Notes: generated by a model not told the origin, from the letters alone. 64,000 nucleotides of DNA from Mytilus trossulus (GCF_036588685.1 NC_086378.1:32465578-32529577), one strand, 5' to 3'. Counted from the stretch's first letter, positions 21,605 to 33,954 are shown. Made by a program: numbers and translations.

Positions 21605-24600
21605 ATGTCCGCATTCAGCTTTGCGACCGTCATTGTTGCCTTTGTAGTCAGTGTTTATGGAAATGATTGTAAAGAATTCAAGCTGACGCCATCAGACCAG
21701 TCTCTTATTGATATGATGAAGCATTACTTGCATACTTCGCGGAAAGCGGACTGTCCAGTAACACATTCAAAACAAGGTAAGTCTCTGTAGTAGCCAGTAC
21801 TTATGGTCATGACTGTACAAAATACAGCCTGACACTATCTGACCAGTATCGTATTCATATGATGAAGCAATATTTGCATACCTCAAGAAAAGCAGATTGT
21901 CCTGTAACACCTTCACAACAAGGTATGTATTTGTTGTTAGTACAAATACAGCATTCAATTTGCTTTTGTGAGCGCATAAATTAACAATCCCTCTTTGAAT
22001 TGATGCGACAGTAATAACTAATGTTTAAATATCAATTAACATCAAAAAGTCCAAAAATACAAGTTCACCCTCAGTCAAAATGTCATAATCAGTTATAGGA
22101 CACAACTGATAAAGTTACAGAGCAGACGTGTATACATGCATGAAAAAAACGCGAAAACATTCAATATTCTTTCAAATGAATCGACTTGGTGTAAATATAA
22201 TCATTTTTTTTCTGTATATTTGTATTAAAAAAAACTTGTATTTACCTATTAAAATGAGCATTCAAATGAATTTTCTGCACTAAAAGATTTTTATAGACTG
22301 TGTTTGCGTCAAATCATAATTGTAATCGATAGCCTGTGACAAACATATTAAGGTAAGCCATTCGGTATGTTCAGCAATGATGACGGATTAAGCAATTTTG
22401 ATAGTCATCTTTAAGAGCATACGATACAGTTACAGGGGAGGTAATGATGTTACTAACGTAAAGTGTTATTTTCTCGACGTCAAACAATGACACATCGGGA
22501 AAAGATGCATTTTTCGTCTAATTTTTATCATTCAAACCGATTTAATTTGAAAACGAGTGCATGGACCCCTATTTATTTAAACGACATTTTGTTTCATTTT
22601 GCAGGGAGATTACGTAGACCAAATTTATAAAACTGTAAATAGTCATTTTTTTTTTGAAAAAACATACAGCAAAAAAATACGTTTTTGTTTTCCTAATGCA
22701 TGACCATTTGATAGAAATGAGTTATTTCTGAAAAAAAAATCAGAATTTTTAGAATACTTATAAAATACAGAAATTTCAAATTATTTAACAAAAAACAGGG
22801 AAAATACGGCCACAAATCCGAATTTTAAGCACATATACAAAATTTCGACCTCATTTAACTCAAAAAGTAGCACATGAAGGTATATTTTTTATTACATATT
22901 TGAATACGGGATCAAAATTGTATCGTATGCCCTTAAGATGGTTTTTACTGTAAATTTACCATTTACTTTGCATATTTAAGATATTGGTGTGACTTATGTT
23001 AGATGGGGAAAGAAAATGTGTCCTGAAAATTCGGACATTGTGTATACAGGTATGATAGTTTATTTTATTGTTATTATTTTAAGTAAATTATAGTCTGACA
23101 CGTTACTTCATATTGATGAAAGCGCTAGAGAGTAAAAGCCAGTTATTATCGATTTATCTTTAAAAATTAGAAGCTGTAATATATCATTTATTAAAGTACA
23201 AGTTTAACCCCATCATGTGCATCAATATAAAAATATGATAATGCGGCATTGTTAGTTACTCAATTTATTTCACTTGACCGGGAGAAGTTTAACCGGTTCG
23301 CTCATAATACTCTAGTCCATCTATAGTTAGGGGTTTTAGGATTAACTCAAAAATGAAGTGTCCAGGCATTCTTTTATAAATTCCTTTGATGACACTGATA
23401 GGTGATTAGAAATCAGTAATCATTATAACGGCAATCATCCTTATCACACACATCTTCACATGGACTGTCTTTGTGCAAATTAAAACGTAAGCTCCGCCCG
23501 ATCAGTTGAAATAACATTGGTAATAGATACTCACAAGGCCTTGTTTACAAACACTTTAGATTGACAATTAATTCCTATACCATAATTTTTTTCAACCCTT
23601 TTCAACTTTACTTCTAATTCTGTATTTTTATTTTGTAAATTTTTACGTTTTCGGATACGATATCATATTGTTTAAAGTGACATATAGGTCCAATGGGCCG
23701 GGTGTAAATATAAAACTGCTATGTATATAATTGTATAAATGTATGTTGTGATACACATGTCACTATAATAAATAATTACTTACTTACTTACTTACTTACT
23801 ATTTATTATTTAATTATTTATTTTAGTATTTTTTATTTGATCTAATATTGATCACTATATATTTATTGCATACAGTATGTACCAATCAGAAGAGCATATG
23901 CATTTAGTGTTATACAGAAAACTCTTCTAAAAATGGGCGATTCCCAATGACGCATGTTTTTAAATGGACTTATCCCCTATAAATATATAATGTGGTAGTT
24001 GGGGAAAAAATTCAATACCCGTATCTTATCATTTCAAACAAGAAGATGTATATTTTAGATATATTAACAATATTGTTACGTTTTATATTATGAGGTTGAT
24101 GTCTCGTTAAGAATAAAAAACATTAAACAAATAGTCTACTTCCCATTGAGAAAGTTTCTTATCGGTTTAAAAAAAATAACTTTTTTTGTAACAGTGTGTT
24201 TCAGGTTTCAGTTGCATCTTAATAGTCCAGTCAAACTAAGATTCAACCCCAAACTAATTGCAACAGAAATTGTTTTAGTTCTAATCTATAGCATTATGCC
24301 CTTTATATACACAGAAAAAAGTCCCATAAAATCTAACTTGTGGAAAACTCAAAATCAGCATTTTTAATTTCCTATGGAAATTAACATTGGAAGGGGAAAT
24401 AACTCTTGCAATAATTAGTCTTTTTTGGTTAGTTTTTGGATTTTTTTTCTTGAAATTTATATGAAGTATGATACTTTGATGGGTGTATAAGTTTGTATTG
24501 GATTAAATTATATAATCTCCTGTTCATGAAATGTACAAAACCAAAGTGTTATGGGTAGTTTTAATTTTTTCGTGCATTTTTCATTTAAGAAACTTGCAAT

Positions 24601-26459
24601 TTTGAAGCTTTGTAACAATTTTGAAAAATTAATGTGAAAATTTGGTATTGTTCATATCTGTATATTATATTTTTTCAACAACTTACTTATCTAAAGAATC
24701 TTTAAACCACAAAAAGAAGAATACATGCTTAATATTTTTTTATCAAATTTGAGATTCTTTACCTTAACATGTTGAAAAATTCAATAAATGGTCAACTAAT
24801 CAATTACGAAATCTAGATTATAACTTGATAAAATATATGAAAACACCTTTAGAGTTGATTTTTATACTCTAAAGAACGCTAAAAAATCAAGAATCAAAAC
24901 ATTCTGTTGAGTAGAAGCGGAAAAGTTATAATTTTGTATCAATTTTTCTTGATCTTTCTGCCTTTTTTAAAAGAGTTATCTCCCTTTTCAATGCAAATCT
25001 CCATAGGAATTTTAAATGGTGATTTTTTTAGTCTTCCTCAAGTTAGATATAATGGGACTTTTTTCTGTGTATATTTGGGGTATAATGCTAAAGATTAAAA
25101 CTTTAAAATCTTCTGTTGCAATTACTTTTGGGTTAGGGAAAAATTTATGCTAGATTGACTGGACTATAAGGAAGTTCGCTTGTCCTGTTGTGGGATTTTT
25201 GTCAGATTCTCGGAATCCTTTGTTTGTTATTCATTTGAATGCCGTAAGAAAAAATTGCTCATTGATCCCCATTTTGTGATAAATCTTTTACATGTTTAAT
25301 TATACGCCATCTTCAAAAGTCGTATAAAATTCTAATTAGTTTTTAAATTGTTTTTGAGAACTTGAACTAGTCAATGATAAAGCTATCTAAAGTCAACAGA
25401 GAGTATTTTCCCGCCAAAATTTCAAGGGCTAATGCCTCGAAAACAGGCACGTTTACTTTAAAAAAAAAATCTCTTTGGATTCCTTTAACAATCCCCTTTC
25501 AATATAAACTAGTGTTTTGGAAAGTTAATTATTTAACTACTGAGTAGCGAACTCCCTTCAGATATGACATGGCTAGTGTACATATAAGGTTAGTGTTATT
25601 GAAAAAATACTTTATTACAAACAATTTCTGATTCAATTTCTTTTTCATTGTAACGTACAAATAGATAATCTGAATAACAAGATTTGTCATAAGATAATTA
25701 ATTCTAACTTATTCAGGTCAGGCCGGAGGTAATTTTTACACTAACAAAGGAGGAGGTTCAAATTACCTCTGTTTACCCAGTGATCCTGAAAATGGTAAAG
25801 CATACTCATATGCTAATGATGGACTATATGGCGCCGAGTATGAGATACATTCCGACACTAAGCCATCTGGTTTACCTGCTAGTTTGGGAAATAAAGAGGT
25901 CCCGTGTGCGATGTGTAGACGAAAAGGAAAAGTTTCCGTTTTAATGATACCAGGTAATTTTGTTATGTAATTTGGTCATTACCTAAATATTCTTGAGAAA
26001 TATGAAAACAAAATGATAAGTTTCTTTATACCTAGATCGTAACCTGATATTGTTTATAATATGGTTCAACATGAAAGATGCATTGAATGCTACGTAAAAT
26101 AGCCTGTTCTGTATTTAGGGAATCAAATATATTATATAATACAATATATATCATATATTAGTAGATATTTCATACATTTTTTATTTAATGTTTTTTTAAT
26201 TACTTTTTTTTCAAAATAAGGGAGGAAGTCCTGCTACAAAGGATGGCAATATGAATATACTGGCTTCTTGATGAGTGAGCATACAACTCATAACAATAAA
26301 GACTTTATCTGTATGGACGGAAAGGCGGAACCATTGGACAGTCGATCTTCCAACGAAAATGGTGCTTTGTTTTATCCTGTCAGAGCGAAATGTGGCAGTA
26401 TGAGGTGTCCTCCATACAAAGATAACACTGAAGTGCTTTGTACCGTTTGTACAAAATAA
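21605..26459 (+). CDS. Copy 2: secreted short-chain collagen C4-like protein, intact
   Basis: Coding exons are 21605-21776, 22981-23049, 25717-25953 and 26221-26459, all in phase 1, giving 238 residues. The signal peptide is MSAFSFATVIVAFVVSVYG. The N-terminal segment is the most diverged in the array (NDCKEFKLTPSDQ). The domain keeps every cysteine of copy 1, including LCLP, CAMCRRK, CYKGW, ICMDG, CGSMRCPPY and LCTVC. Introns are much longer than in copy 1 because DNA elements inserted: a TTAA-flanked MITE in the first and an inverted-repeat complex in the second. A partial duplicate of the first coding exon lies 14 bp after the donor. Function beyond secretion is unknown. Confidence 0.85.
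21791..21922 (+). pseudogene. Partial duplicate of the first coding exon
   Basis: This encodes a second version of the N-terminal segment (GHDCTKYSLTLSDQY, then MMKQYLHTSRKADCPVTPSQQ in part) without start codon or signal peptide. It is preceded by a possible acceptor (ctctgtag) and followed by a donor (AAG|GTATGT), and is in phase 1. However, only 14 bp separate it from the real exon, too little for an intron. Its sequence is closer to the other copies than to the exon next to it, suggesting unequal exchange. Confidence 0.7.
22411..22936. mobile_element. TTAA-flanked MITE (piggyBac-like) in copy 2 intron
   Basis: TTAA (22411-22414) is followed by GAGCATACGATACAGTT; the right end reads AATTGTATCGTATGCCC then TTAA (22933-22936). 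The inverted ends match with two differences and both sides are flanked by TTAA, the hallmark of piggyBac-type insertion. At 518 bp it has no coding capacity. Confidence 0.65.
23783..23804. repeat. (TTAC)n microsatellite
   Basis: About five perfect ACTT units inside the second coding intron of copy 2. Confidence 0.8.
24223..25166. mobile_element. Long inverted-repeat element in copy 2 intron
   Basis: Arms of about 160 bp start TAGTCCAGTCAA (24223) and end TTGACTGGACTA (25166). Inside, agtcccataaaatctaactt is mirrored by aagttagatataatgggact. The middle is AT-rich with no transposase. The corresponding intron of copy 3 (35690-35705) lacks it. Confidence 0.65.
25167..25560. mobile_element. Short inverted-repeat element adjoining the previous one
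   Basis: Ends AAGGAAGTTCGCT (25168-25180) and AGCGAACTCCCTT (25547-25559) are inverted copies. With the element before it, it makes up about 1.3 kb missing from copy 3. Confidence 0.5.
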
Positions 26460-26460
26460 A

Positions 26461-27055
26461 ATTGAAATAATGTTCTCGGTTTTTTTCTTCATTTGTTTGA
26501 TAAGTAAATGTTTCGAATGAAGGGTATTCAACAGTCCTAGAAATAAACGTCACAAGTAATATATAAAACCGGTTTCGATGCCGTGTGTGATAATTTTGTG
26601 TTTGCTGGTTTGTTAATATTGAGGATAAAAAGTCATGATTCTCCTGTGATTCTCTTTCTTCATAAGAGGAATTCTGATTGTTTTCTCTTGTTGTTTTTAT
26701 CATTTTGTAGATTTTCCCTTTGATATTTAATGATTTAAAAATAACTATCCCTAATTTTTGACAACAGATTTAATATAACATATTAATTCAGTTCTACGTT
26801 ATTTATTAATTATAAATCATACAAAGGCCGTAATAGTTAAAATAATTCTTTATATATTGTGTGCGTTCAAAGCCTTCATCAGAAAAGCTTAAATTCAGTC
26901 ATTTCAAACGCAAAACGTATAAATACGTAGAAAATTTATAAGCTTTACTACCAAATGTTATTTAAAAAAAGCTATGGGGAAGATAGAAAATTTCTTTAGT
27001 TACCAATAAAGAATTTAAGAAAAACAAACCATGTAACAAAGATTATTTGCAACAA
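26461..27055. other. Downstream flank of copy 2, no gene seen
   Basis: AT-rich DNA paralogous in part to the downstream flanks of copy 1 (8200 on) and copy 3 (37570 on), including gttgatattgaggata-type text. No further exon. Confidence 0.5.
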
Positions 27056-27059
27056 AGCA

Positions 27060-27140
27060 CTAGCTACTCTTTCTTTTAAGACGAAACACGCATCTGGCGT
27101 AGGTTTAAAATTTGACCCTGGTATCTATGATGATTTTGTT
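27060..27140 (+). repeat. Decayed retrozyme-end fragment
   Basis: acgaaacacgcatctggcgt followed by tttgaccctggtatctatga matches the 3' half of the ribozyme and its downstream sequence; the 5' core is absent. Confidence 0.5.
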
Positions 27141-27439
27141 TATATAAAACCATCGCAGACTTACATTTAACCAGCAAAAGTATCGACCCAATGCTACTAA
27201 TTTAACTTCATCACAACTAATGTATATGTACAGTGAACGAATATTTACAATCAAGATGTTATCATGTTCTCCTAAAACCATTCGGTACCATAATAGCTGC
27301 TATATGACTTTCGTTCGTCTCTTTTGTCCTAGTGTCTGAAACAAAAGGTGCTGATAACTTGAGTATTCCTAGCAATATTCAAATGAAAGTGATACAAATA
27401 GATTTTTTTAAGAAAGAAAAAAACCTACTGCTTGTGAAG

Positions 27440-27775
27440 TAACTGGGTAAATAGTTACCAGTACCAGGTACCAGTATTATAATTTAGTACGCCAGACGCG
27501 CGTTTCGTCTACATAAGACTCCTCATATCAAAATAGTTATAAACCAAACAAATACAAAGTTGAAGAGCATTGAGGATCCGAAATTCCAAAAAGTTGTGCT
27601 AAATACAGCTAAGGTAATCTATGCCTGGGATAAAAATATCCTTAGTTTTTCGAAAAATTCAAAGTTTTGTATACAGGAAATTTATAAAAATGACCACATA
27701 ATTGATATTCATGTCAACACCGAAGTGCTGACTACTGGGCTGGTGATACCCTCGGGTAAAGGTGATTTTAAAATA
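27440..27775 (-). repeat. Retrozyme-family monomer with deleted hammerhead core
   Basis: From taccagtattataatttag through the body (gaagagcattgaggatccga, aaggtaatctatgcctggga) to gggctggtgataccctcggg it is almost consensus. The ribozyme is cut after stem II: the CTGATGA core and stem I partner are missing (jump near 27522). Confidence 0.75.
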
Positions 27776-27780
27776 AATTA

Positions 27781-28280
27781 GAACTGTATTTAGATAAACT
27801 CCGAATGGGCACTTTAGTTTATCTTCTTTTGGAATGGAATTGATATACATGGGAAGTGAAAAAGACCTTGGTCAATGGCCAAAGGTTAAGGTCATTGTTA
27901 CTTAACATAGACAATTTCAACAATTGGTGTACGGATAGTCATTTAATCCTCTTTTGTATTATTTGAATGAAATTGACACAAACAGAGGCTTATAGGAACG
28001 GAAAAAAAGCATAATGATTTTGAAATCAACACATGTCAAAGGTCAAGGTCAATGTTACTAAAATAAACAGAAAGTTGATTTCTGAATGGCATGATACTTT
28101 GAATTTTGACAATATTCATACAGATGAATAATGAACAGGAGTAGTACGGGTTATTTTTTGGTAGCTTACATATATTTTGAGTTTGCAGTTTGAGGACATT
28201 ATTGTATAGTGTCCAAATTTTATTTGGTTTAATAAAGATATTATGAACTCGTCATATATATCAGCCTAAAAATTGTGTAC
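27781..28280. other. Spacer shared between array units
   Basis: Phrases here (tagataaactccgaatgggc, ggaacggaaaaaaagcataa, aggtcaatgttactaaaata) have diverged counterparts at 38520-38670 and 39050-39205 downstream of copy 3. Scattered AGGTCA half-sites occur at about 27875-27895 and 28040. No gene. Confidence 0.5.
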
Positions 28281-28559
28281 ACCAGAATTGCGCTAAATAC
28301 AAAAGACTCGTTAGCGAGGCTTGAATCAAAAATGTGTTAAAGGGCAAAATAAAGTTCAAAGTTGAAAGGCTTTTTGGGCTTTTTTTTTAAAGTTTTCAAC
28401 ACACAGCTGATATAATTAATTTCCGAAACAGAACATCCTTTGTATTTCGACAATATTAAAGTAGTTACAGTACCTCAAAATAATATTAACAAGAGTGCAC
28501 GCGTTGAAATGTCTCGCCTTTTTTTACTAATCATTGATAATAATTTGATAGTCCTAAAT

Positions 28560-29420
28560 ATAAAACTTCATTACAACTGTCACATAAACTGAACATTAAC
28601 CAAGAAAATCAAACATTGACCAATGAAACATAAAAATGGGGGCATGGTCAGATGAACCATGCCAGGCAGGCATATACAGCTAACAATTCTTCAATACAAC
28701 AAATATAGTTGACCCATTACTAATAGTTTAAGAAAAACAGACCAAAATACAAAAAATCAACAGAGCATTGAACCGTGAAAATGAGGTCAAGGTCAATTAA
28801 AACCTGCGTGACTGACATAAATATCATAAAATATTTCGATCCAGCAAATGATGTTGACCTATTGCATATAGTTTTAGAAAAAAGACAAAAAATCAAAATC
28901 ATCACTTTGACCACTGAACCATGAAAAAAAGTCATGGTCAGATGACATGTACACTAAATATAGTAGACTTATTGCATTCAGTATAAGAAAAACAGACTAA
29001 AATACAAAACCTTAACTATAACTACTGAACCATAAAAATGAGGTCAAGGTCAGATGACACCTGCCAGTTGGACATGTTCACCTAACAGTCCTTCCATACA
29101 CCGAATATTCTAGACCTATTGCTTAAAGTATCTGAGATATGGACTTGACCACCAAAATATGACCTTGTTCACTGATCCATGCAATGAGGTCTAGGTCAAA
29201 TGAAAACTATCTGACGGGCATCAAGACCTTGCAAGGTATGCACATACCAAATATAGTTATCGTATTACTTAAAATAAAGAGGAATTAAAATTACAAAAAA
29301 TATTAAACTATTTTTTCAAGTAGTCACTGAACCATGAAAATGAGATGAATGACATTGGTCGTGTGACTGACGAAAACTTCATAACATGAGGCATCCATAT
29401 GGAAAGTATGAAGCATCCAG
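28560..29420. repeat. Tandem repeat, unit about 155 bp, with AGGTCA motifs
   Basis: Four to five diverged units each contain a variant of ctgaaccatgaaaatgaggt, aaggtcagatgacacctgcc and ctattgcatatagttttaga. AGGTCA-type half-sites recur once or twice per unit. No conserved reading frame. Confidence 0.6.
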
Positions 29421-29464
29421 GGTTTCTACCTTCTAAAATATAAAGATTGTAAGAAGTAAGCTAA

Positions 29465-29490
29465 CGCCGCCGCCGTCGCCGCCGCCGGAT
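29465..29490. repeat. GCC-rich triplet run
   Basis: A short (GCC)n-type run, strikingly GC-rich for this AT-rich window. Confidence 0.7.
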
Positions 29491-29819
29491 CACTATCCCT
29501 ATGTGGATCTTTCTGCGACAATATTCGCAACCTCGACAAAAATGTCAGAAAATTTCAATTTTACTAGATTGAAATATTCTTTTTAGTGTTATTGACCTTA
29601 TTTTTAATGCATGAATTATTTATATATGAGTTCTTGGTGAAAAATACATGAAATTTTCGGTCGAAAAAACATGACGATATAAAGCTATTAAGAGTAAAAT
29701 CTATTTATATTTAATTTTTAAACCCTGAATAAAATAGGCTGGTTTAATTTTTTAATTTTTATTTGGATGGAGAGTTGTCTCATTGGCACTCACACCACAT
29801 CTTCCTATATCTATGTAAC

Positions 29820-30180
29820 AATTTGACTGCACCAGAGGCGCAATACGACAATTCATGTCTCATCATAATTATCGAGGCCAAAATATCTAAAAACAACTAA
29901 AACTTAAATCCAACTTTGAAGAGCTGATCATCCAAAAGTGTTAATCCCTGAACTCACAGTTCAGCAGCAGAGGCATTGACCCAGTGGTAATAAGGATTTA
30001 ATAATACCATTTTCACTGCACCAGTTGCGTGTTTCGACAATAATATCTCTTCAGTGATTGTTGAGGTCAAGATACTTGAAAACTAAAACTTAAAAACTAA
30101 CGTTTAACAGATACTTATTCATTGAATACAGACATTGTTTTCGAAAAATCTCTGGATACGTTTTGGATAATATATAAATC
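29820..30180 (-). repeat. Second-lineage hammerhead copies, decayed
   Basis: Two minus-strand ribozyme remnants occur at 29829-29872 and 30018-30061. The first has changes in both core strands. The second keeps CTGAAGA, GAAA and a paired stem II, but its cleavage triplet is AAC instead of NTH. Surrounding text (aaatatctaaaaacaactaa, tacttgaaaactaaaactta) is shared by both. Confidence 0.55.
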
Positions 30181-30204
30181 ATCCAATTTTCAAACATTTA
30201 TTTG

Positions 30205-30290
30205 GGGCCGCGGTGGTAAAGTGGTCCGAGTGGTTGAACTAATATATCATTAACCTGTCAACACTGGGGTCGTGCGATAGAATTCATGTG
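30205..30290 (+). repeat. tRNA-like sequence (possible SINE head)
   Basis: ggtggtaaagtggtccgagt resembles a Pol III A box and ggggtcgtgcgata a degraded B box, about 35 nt apart. A full cloverleaf cannot be drawn confidently, so I treat it as tRNA-derived rather than a functional tRNA. Confidence 0.35.
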
Positions 30291-30559
30291 AGTTTTTACA
30301 TTTAAATGGGGTATACTTCGTAAATGGAATTTTATTATTGTAAATGCTAGACAACAACTCCTAAATAAATTTTAAAATGGTACGAACAGTTGTGAGCTTG
30401 TAGTGAGGGATTGATAGTCTTTTGATGCATCAATGGCACATATGGTCAAGCAAACAAACAAACATTCAAAAATCTTTTTTGTTTGTTTTTTAATTTGTTT
30501 TTGTTTGTTCAATAGACATGAATGACTCAGATCACATGTGTAGTTCACAGACAACCGTG

Positions 30560-31790
30560 TACTGTGATGCCATATGCATACTTTTACTTGTATAAAACTT
30601 ATCCACTTTATTTTTAGTGTAAAAATGATATTAAATATTTATATACAAACTGTTATTGTAAAAAGTCATTCGAAAGATAATCGGTAGTAATTTTTGAACT
30701 GCTATACAAATGTCTAAAATAAGATAGAATGCATTTGATTCGACAATTGATTTTGATGGACGGGGTTTCTTTGTAATTATTTATGAAATAACTGGTACAC
30801 CAAACGTTATTTACGTTTGACCTCTAGCAAATATTGAGCTTATATTTGATTGTATTGGTAAAGATGAAATTTATGAATAAGAGTGAACCGTTTTGTTACA
30901 AGAATTTGACAAATTTTGATTCAAACAAGAAATGAATATAAAGCGTATGCATTACCAATACTAAAAATAGTTTAACGACCACATCAGCCATTGTTTTTCA
31001 AATACAAATATATTACTTTTGACACGAATGTTCTTCGATGCAAAATTCCGAGTACATATGTTTACATAGCTCCTCAAGTATTTCCGTATATATAAATATT
31101 TGGTTTTCAATTTGTTTGGATTTCACCTTTCTGAACAAAGCTTAATGCCGAAAAGTTCTCGAGGCGCACCATAGTCATAAAGTGTTAATTTTCATGACTC
31201 ATTCGATAGGTGCACAATTAGGTAACGTTAAGGCGTGTTAAGATATTTAAATATTTTTAGCAATAGTATATTTGATACATTCGGAGTATCTTCTTTATGT
31301 CAAGTCGTGATAACTATTCAAAGTCATATGAAACGAGTGATTGGTGAAAAATAATGTTTATCCAATTTTTGAACCAATGCATATACAATCAGATAATTGG
31401 TTTATTTCAGTGACAAATCCATGCACATTGCCATCATCGGATTTTTTTTTCGAGAGGGTCACGTTAAGGTTACTTACGGAATACGGAAAGGTGTCGGCGA
31501 ATTGCTACCTGAGAGCAAACAATTAAAAAAAAGTAAACTTGTTATAAATGTGGTCAATTTAAAGAATTTTCGTCAGAAAAAGTATACGTACATTAGTTTG
31601 ATAATGATAACTATCCATTTTGTTATATAAAAAAAAACATGCATGCATAATTTTTAATTTGAGGTTTCATATGACTTTTACTGATATATATTTAACTTCC
31701 TCTCTTGAACCATGCAAAACGCTTATTATCTGTCTTAACATGAGGGCCGCAGAGTGTCCGGTGTAGCTGGTGTTCCTTCTGTCTGAGTTG
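30560..31790. other. Array-unit spacer, no gene seen
   Basis: The stretch 31020-31260 has a diverged counterpart at 42480-42720 (cttcgatg, gctc..aagtattt, gacgcacca-type phrases), upstream of copies 3 and 4 respectively. The two overlapping frames at 31341-31630 lack recognisable motifs. Confidence 0.5.
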
Positions 31791-31794
31791 ACTA

Positions 31795-31890
31795 AAGTTA
31801 GAAATTTTGATTTTGTCATTTGATAAGGGACTTTTCGTTTTGAATTTTTCTTCAAGTTCGGAAAAAAAATTATCTCTTTTACTTTTAAAT
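31795..31890 (+). repeat. Dispersed repeat RD
   Basis: aagttagaaattttgatttt, tgataagggacttttcg and tttgaatttttcttcaagtt follow the RD order, diverged. Confidence 0.5.
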
Positions 31891-32434
31891 TAAATCAATG
31901 TGTAAAAACGGTTAGAGTGTTAGAAACTACTATTACATTGATTAGTTAATCTATTCTAGAGTTAAATATATTATTATGTTTATAATATAAAAATCTTTAA
32001 TGAAAAATGTTAATAGTCAGGGTAATTACAAATGGTCGGGCTGTATAAGTCTGTTTATTTAAATATTTGTTTACATATATCTGCCTTTTCTTTGAAATAG
32101 TTTACATTAAATAGAAATACATGTATGTTTTGAAAAAACATAAACAGCTGGTACATTTGGATCAATACAAATGTGATCGTATATTCTGGCCATGTTCTCA
32201 TATTTTGTGTAGGAATGTTATATCATTTTCATGATTAGATAATAGTGCTATTGTATGCATTGATATTTTTCATTCAGAGAATTTCATTCCAAATTGTTTA
32301 TGTTTTGTAATGATATTTCTTTTTTTACCTTATTTAAATCCTTTCATCACATATAAACCACACAATCGATTCGATTGATGCCAAACATTTTTTGAACACG
32401 GTACGATGCACTGAAAAAAGTTAGTATAAACTTT

Positions 32435-32745
32435 AAACAGTACTGCAAAATTCCAGATACAGTACTGAATTAATCAGTATTATAATGAAACAGAACTGAG
32501 AAATTCATTAATGAAACATTACTAACGCAATCAGTACTAAAACATTACTGACGAAATCAGTACTTAAATATTACTGACGAAATCAGTACTAAAACATTAA
32601 AAACATTGAAACAGTACTGACAAAAATCATTGCTGAACGTATATATTAATCAAATGAACCGTTTTCGTATAATAATAAACAGTACTGAATTAATAGAAAG
32701 TATAACATTACAAGTTTTTAATCTTGCCGAACAGTACTGATATGT
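32435..32745. repeat. Degenerate minisatellite with CAGTACT motifs
   Basis: Loosely repeated units of about 25 bp, typified by aaacattactgacgaaatca followed by gtact. A related phrase, cagtactgcaaaattccag, occurs at both 32438 and about 36184. Confidence 0.65.
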
Positions 32746-33019
32746 ACGAGGGAAAAAATATACAAAAAACACGTGGGTAAATTCTTGGTGGTGTATAGTG
32801 GACTATACTAGTCCGTTCTTTATTTATGTTTTTCATTGTTTTTTGTTTAGTTTTGTTTGTTTCGTGTTCCTATTCTAACATCAAACTTTATTTCAATAAA
32901 TTTTACTGTTTGTTTGTTTATTTTACACTGGCCAGAGGATTAGGGGGTGGTTTAGATCACTCAAAACATTACCCCCCTGCCCCTTTATTGCTCCATTCCA
33001 AAAGAACCTGTAGCCGTTG

Positions 33020-33200
33020 CTAGATTTGTGTTTTGTATGTTTTAATATTAATGCTATTCGTTCTCATTTGTATGTTTCGAAGTTAATTGTGGCATCTGTT
33101 TTGCTGAATTGTTGTTTAGGAGTCAGTGGAAGAACGCTCCTTGAGCAGGATATGCATGCTATGTTCAAGCCCAATAGGGGCTCTATTCTATGATCTACGA
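33020..33200 (+). repeat. Retroelement tail fragment
   Basis: Matches the tail of the reverse-transcriptase fragment at 15721-15870 (catttgtatgtttcg, gaagaacgctcc, aagcccaataggggctctat). No catalytic motif is left. Confidence 0.5.
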
Positions 33201-33569
33201 TAAAACATATCAAAATTACCGAAACCATTTGATAACGCCGTGGGGATGCATTGCACTTACATTATGCTTTTTATTATTTTTTTGTTAGTTTTAAGCAAAT
33301 TTGATTATCGATAAAGAGAATCACAAATTATCACTCTCTTGTGGACAGTTTTCTCATTGGCTATCATACGGCATATTCTTTTTTATGATTTTCAGGGGTA
33401 AACAGGTTTTCGGTCATGAATTACAACCAGTCTAAAATTTTTATACTGGTCATCGTTTAAGATGACATAGATATATTTCTATTTGTATCCAACTGTGAGT
33501 TTTTCAACAGATTTGTATAGTTCATTTATATGTTGAACTGTTACACCAATGTCCAAGGTAAAGGTGTTG

Positions 33570-33795
33570 GAACAAGTGGAGCAGGATCTGTTTACCTTCC
33601 AGAGCACCTGAGATCACCCCCAGTTTGTGGTGGGGTTCGTGTTGCTTAATGTTTCGTTTTCTGTGTTGTGTCAAGTGTACTATATTTTGTCTGTTTGTCT
33701 GTGTCTTTTTTCATTTTTCAGCCATGGCGTTGTCAGTTTATTTTCCTATCTATGAATTTTGATTGTCCCTCTAGTTTCTATCGTCCCTCTTTTGT
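33570..33795 (+). repeat. Dispersed repeat RB
   Basis: Contains agatcacccccagtttgtgg, ttctgtgttgtgtcaagtgt and agccatggcgttgtcagttt. Lies just upstream of the copy 3 promoter region. Confidence 0.7.
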
Positions 33796-33954
33796 GTAGT
33801 AATTTATATTTGTTCCGTATAACTTATATGCAATGCTTTTTTCCGAAATACAAAGATATTAAGGTTTTACGATAAAATACTAGGTAATAGACGAACACAG
33901 GTTACAAAGTCATACCATAGTTTACTAACTGTTATACAATATAATCATAATACC

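Noticed and set aside
21791-21922. Treating the duplicated exon of copy 2 as a functional alternative exon
   Set aside because: The gap to the preceding exon is 14 bp, too short for an intron, and it has no start codon or leader of its own.
28560-29420. CRISPR array or other prokaryotic repeat-spacer structure
   Set aside because: Units are long, diverged and contiguous without unique spacers, and the genome is clearly eukaryotic.
30205-30290. Functional tRNA gene
   Set aside because: A-box-like and B-box-like words are present but no consistent cloverleaf or terminator run could be drawn.
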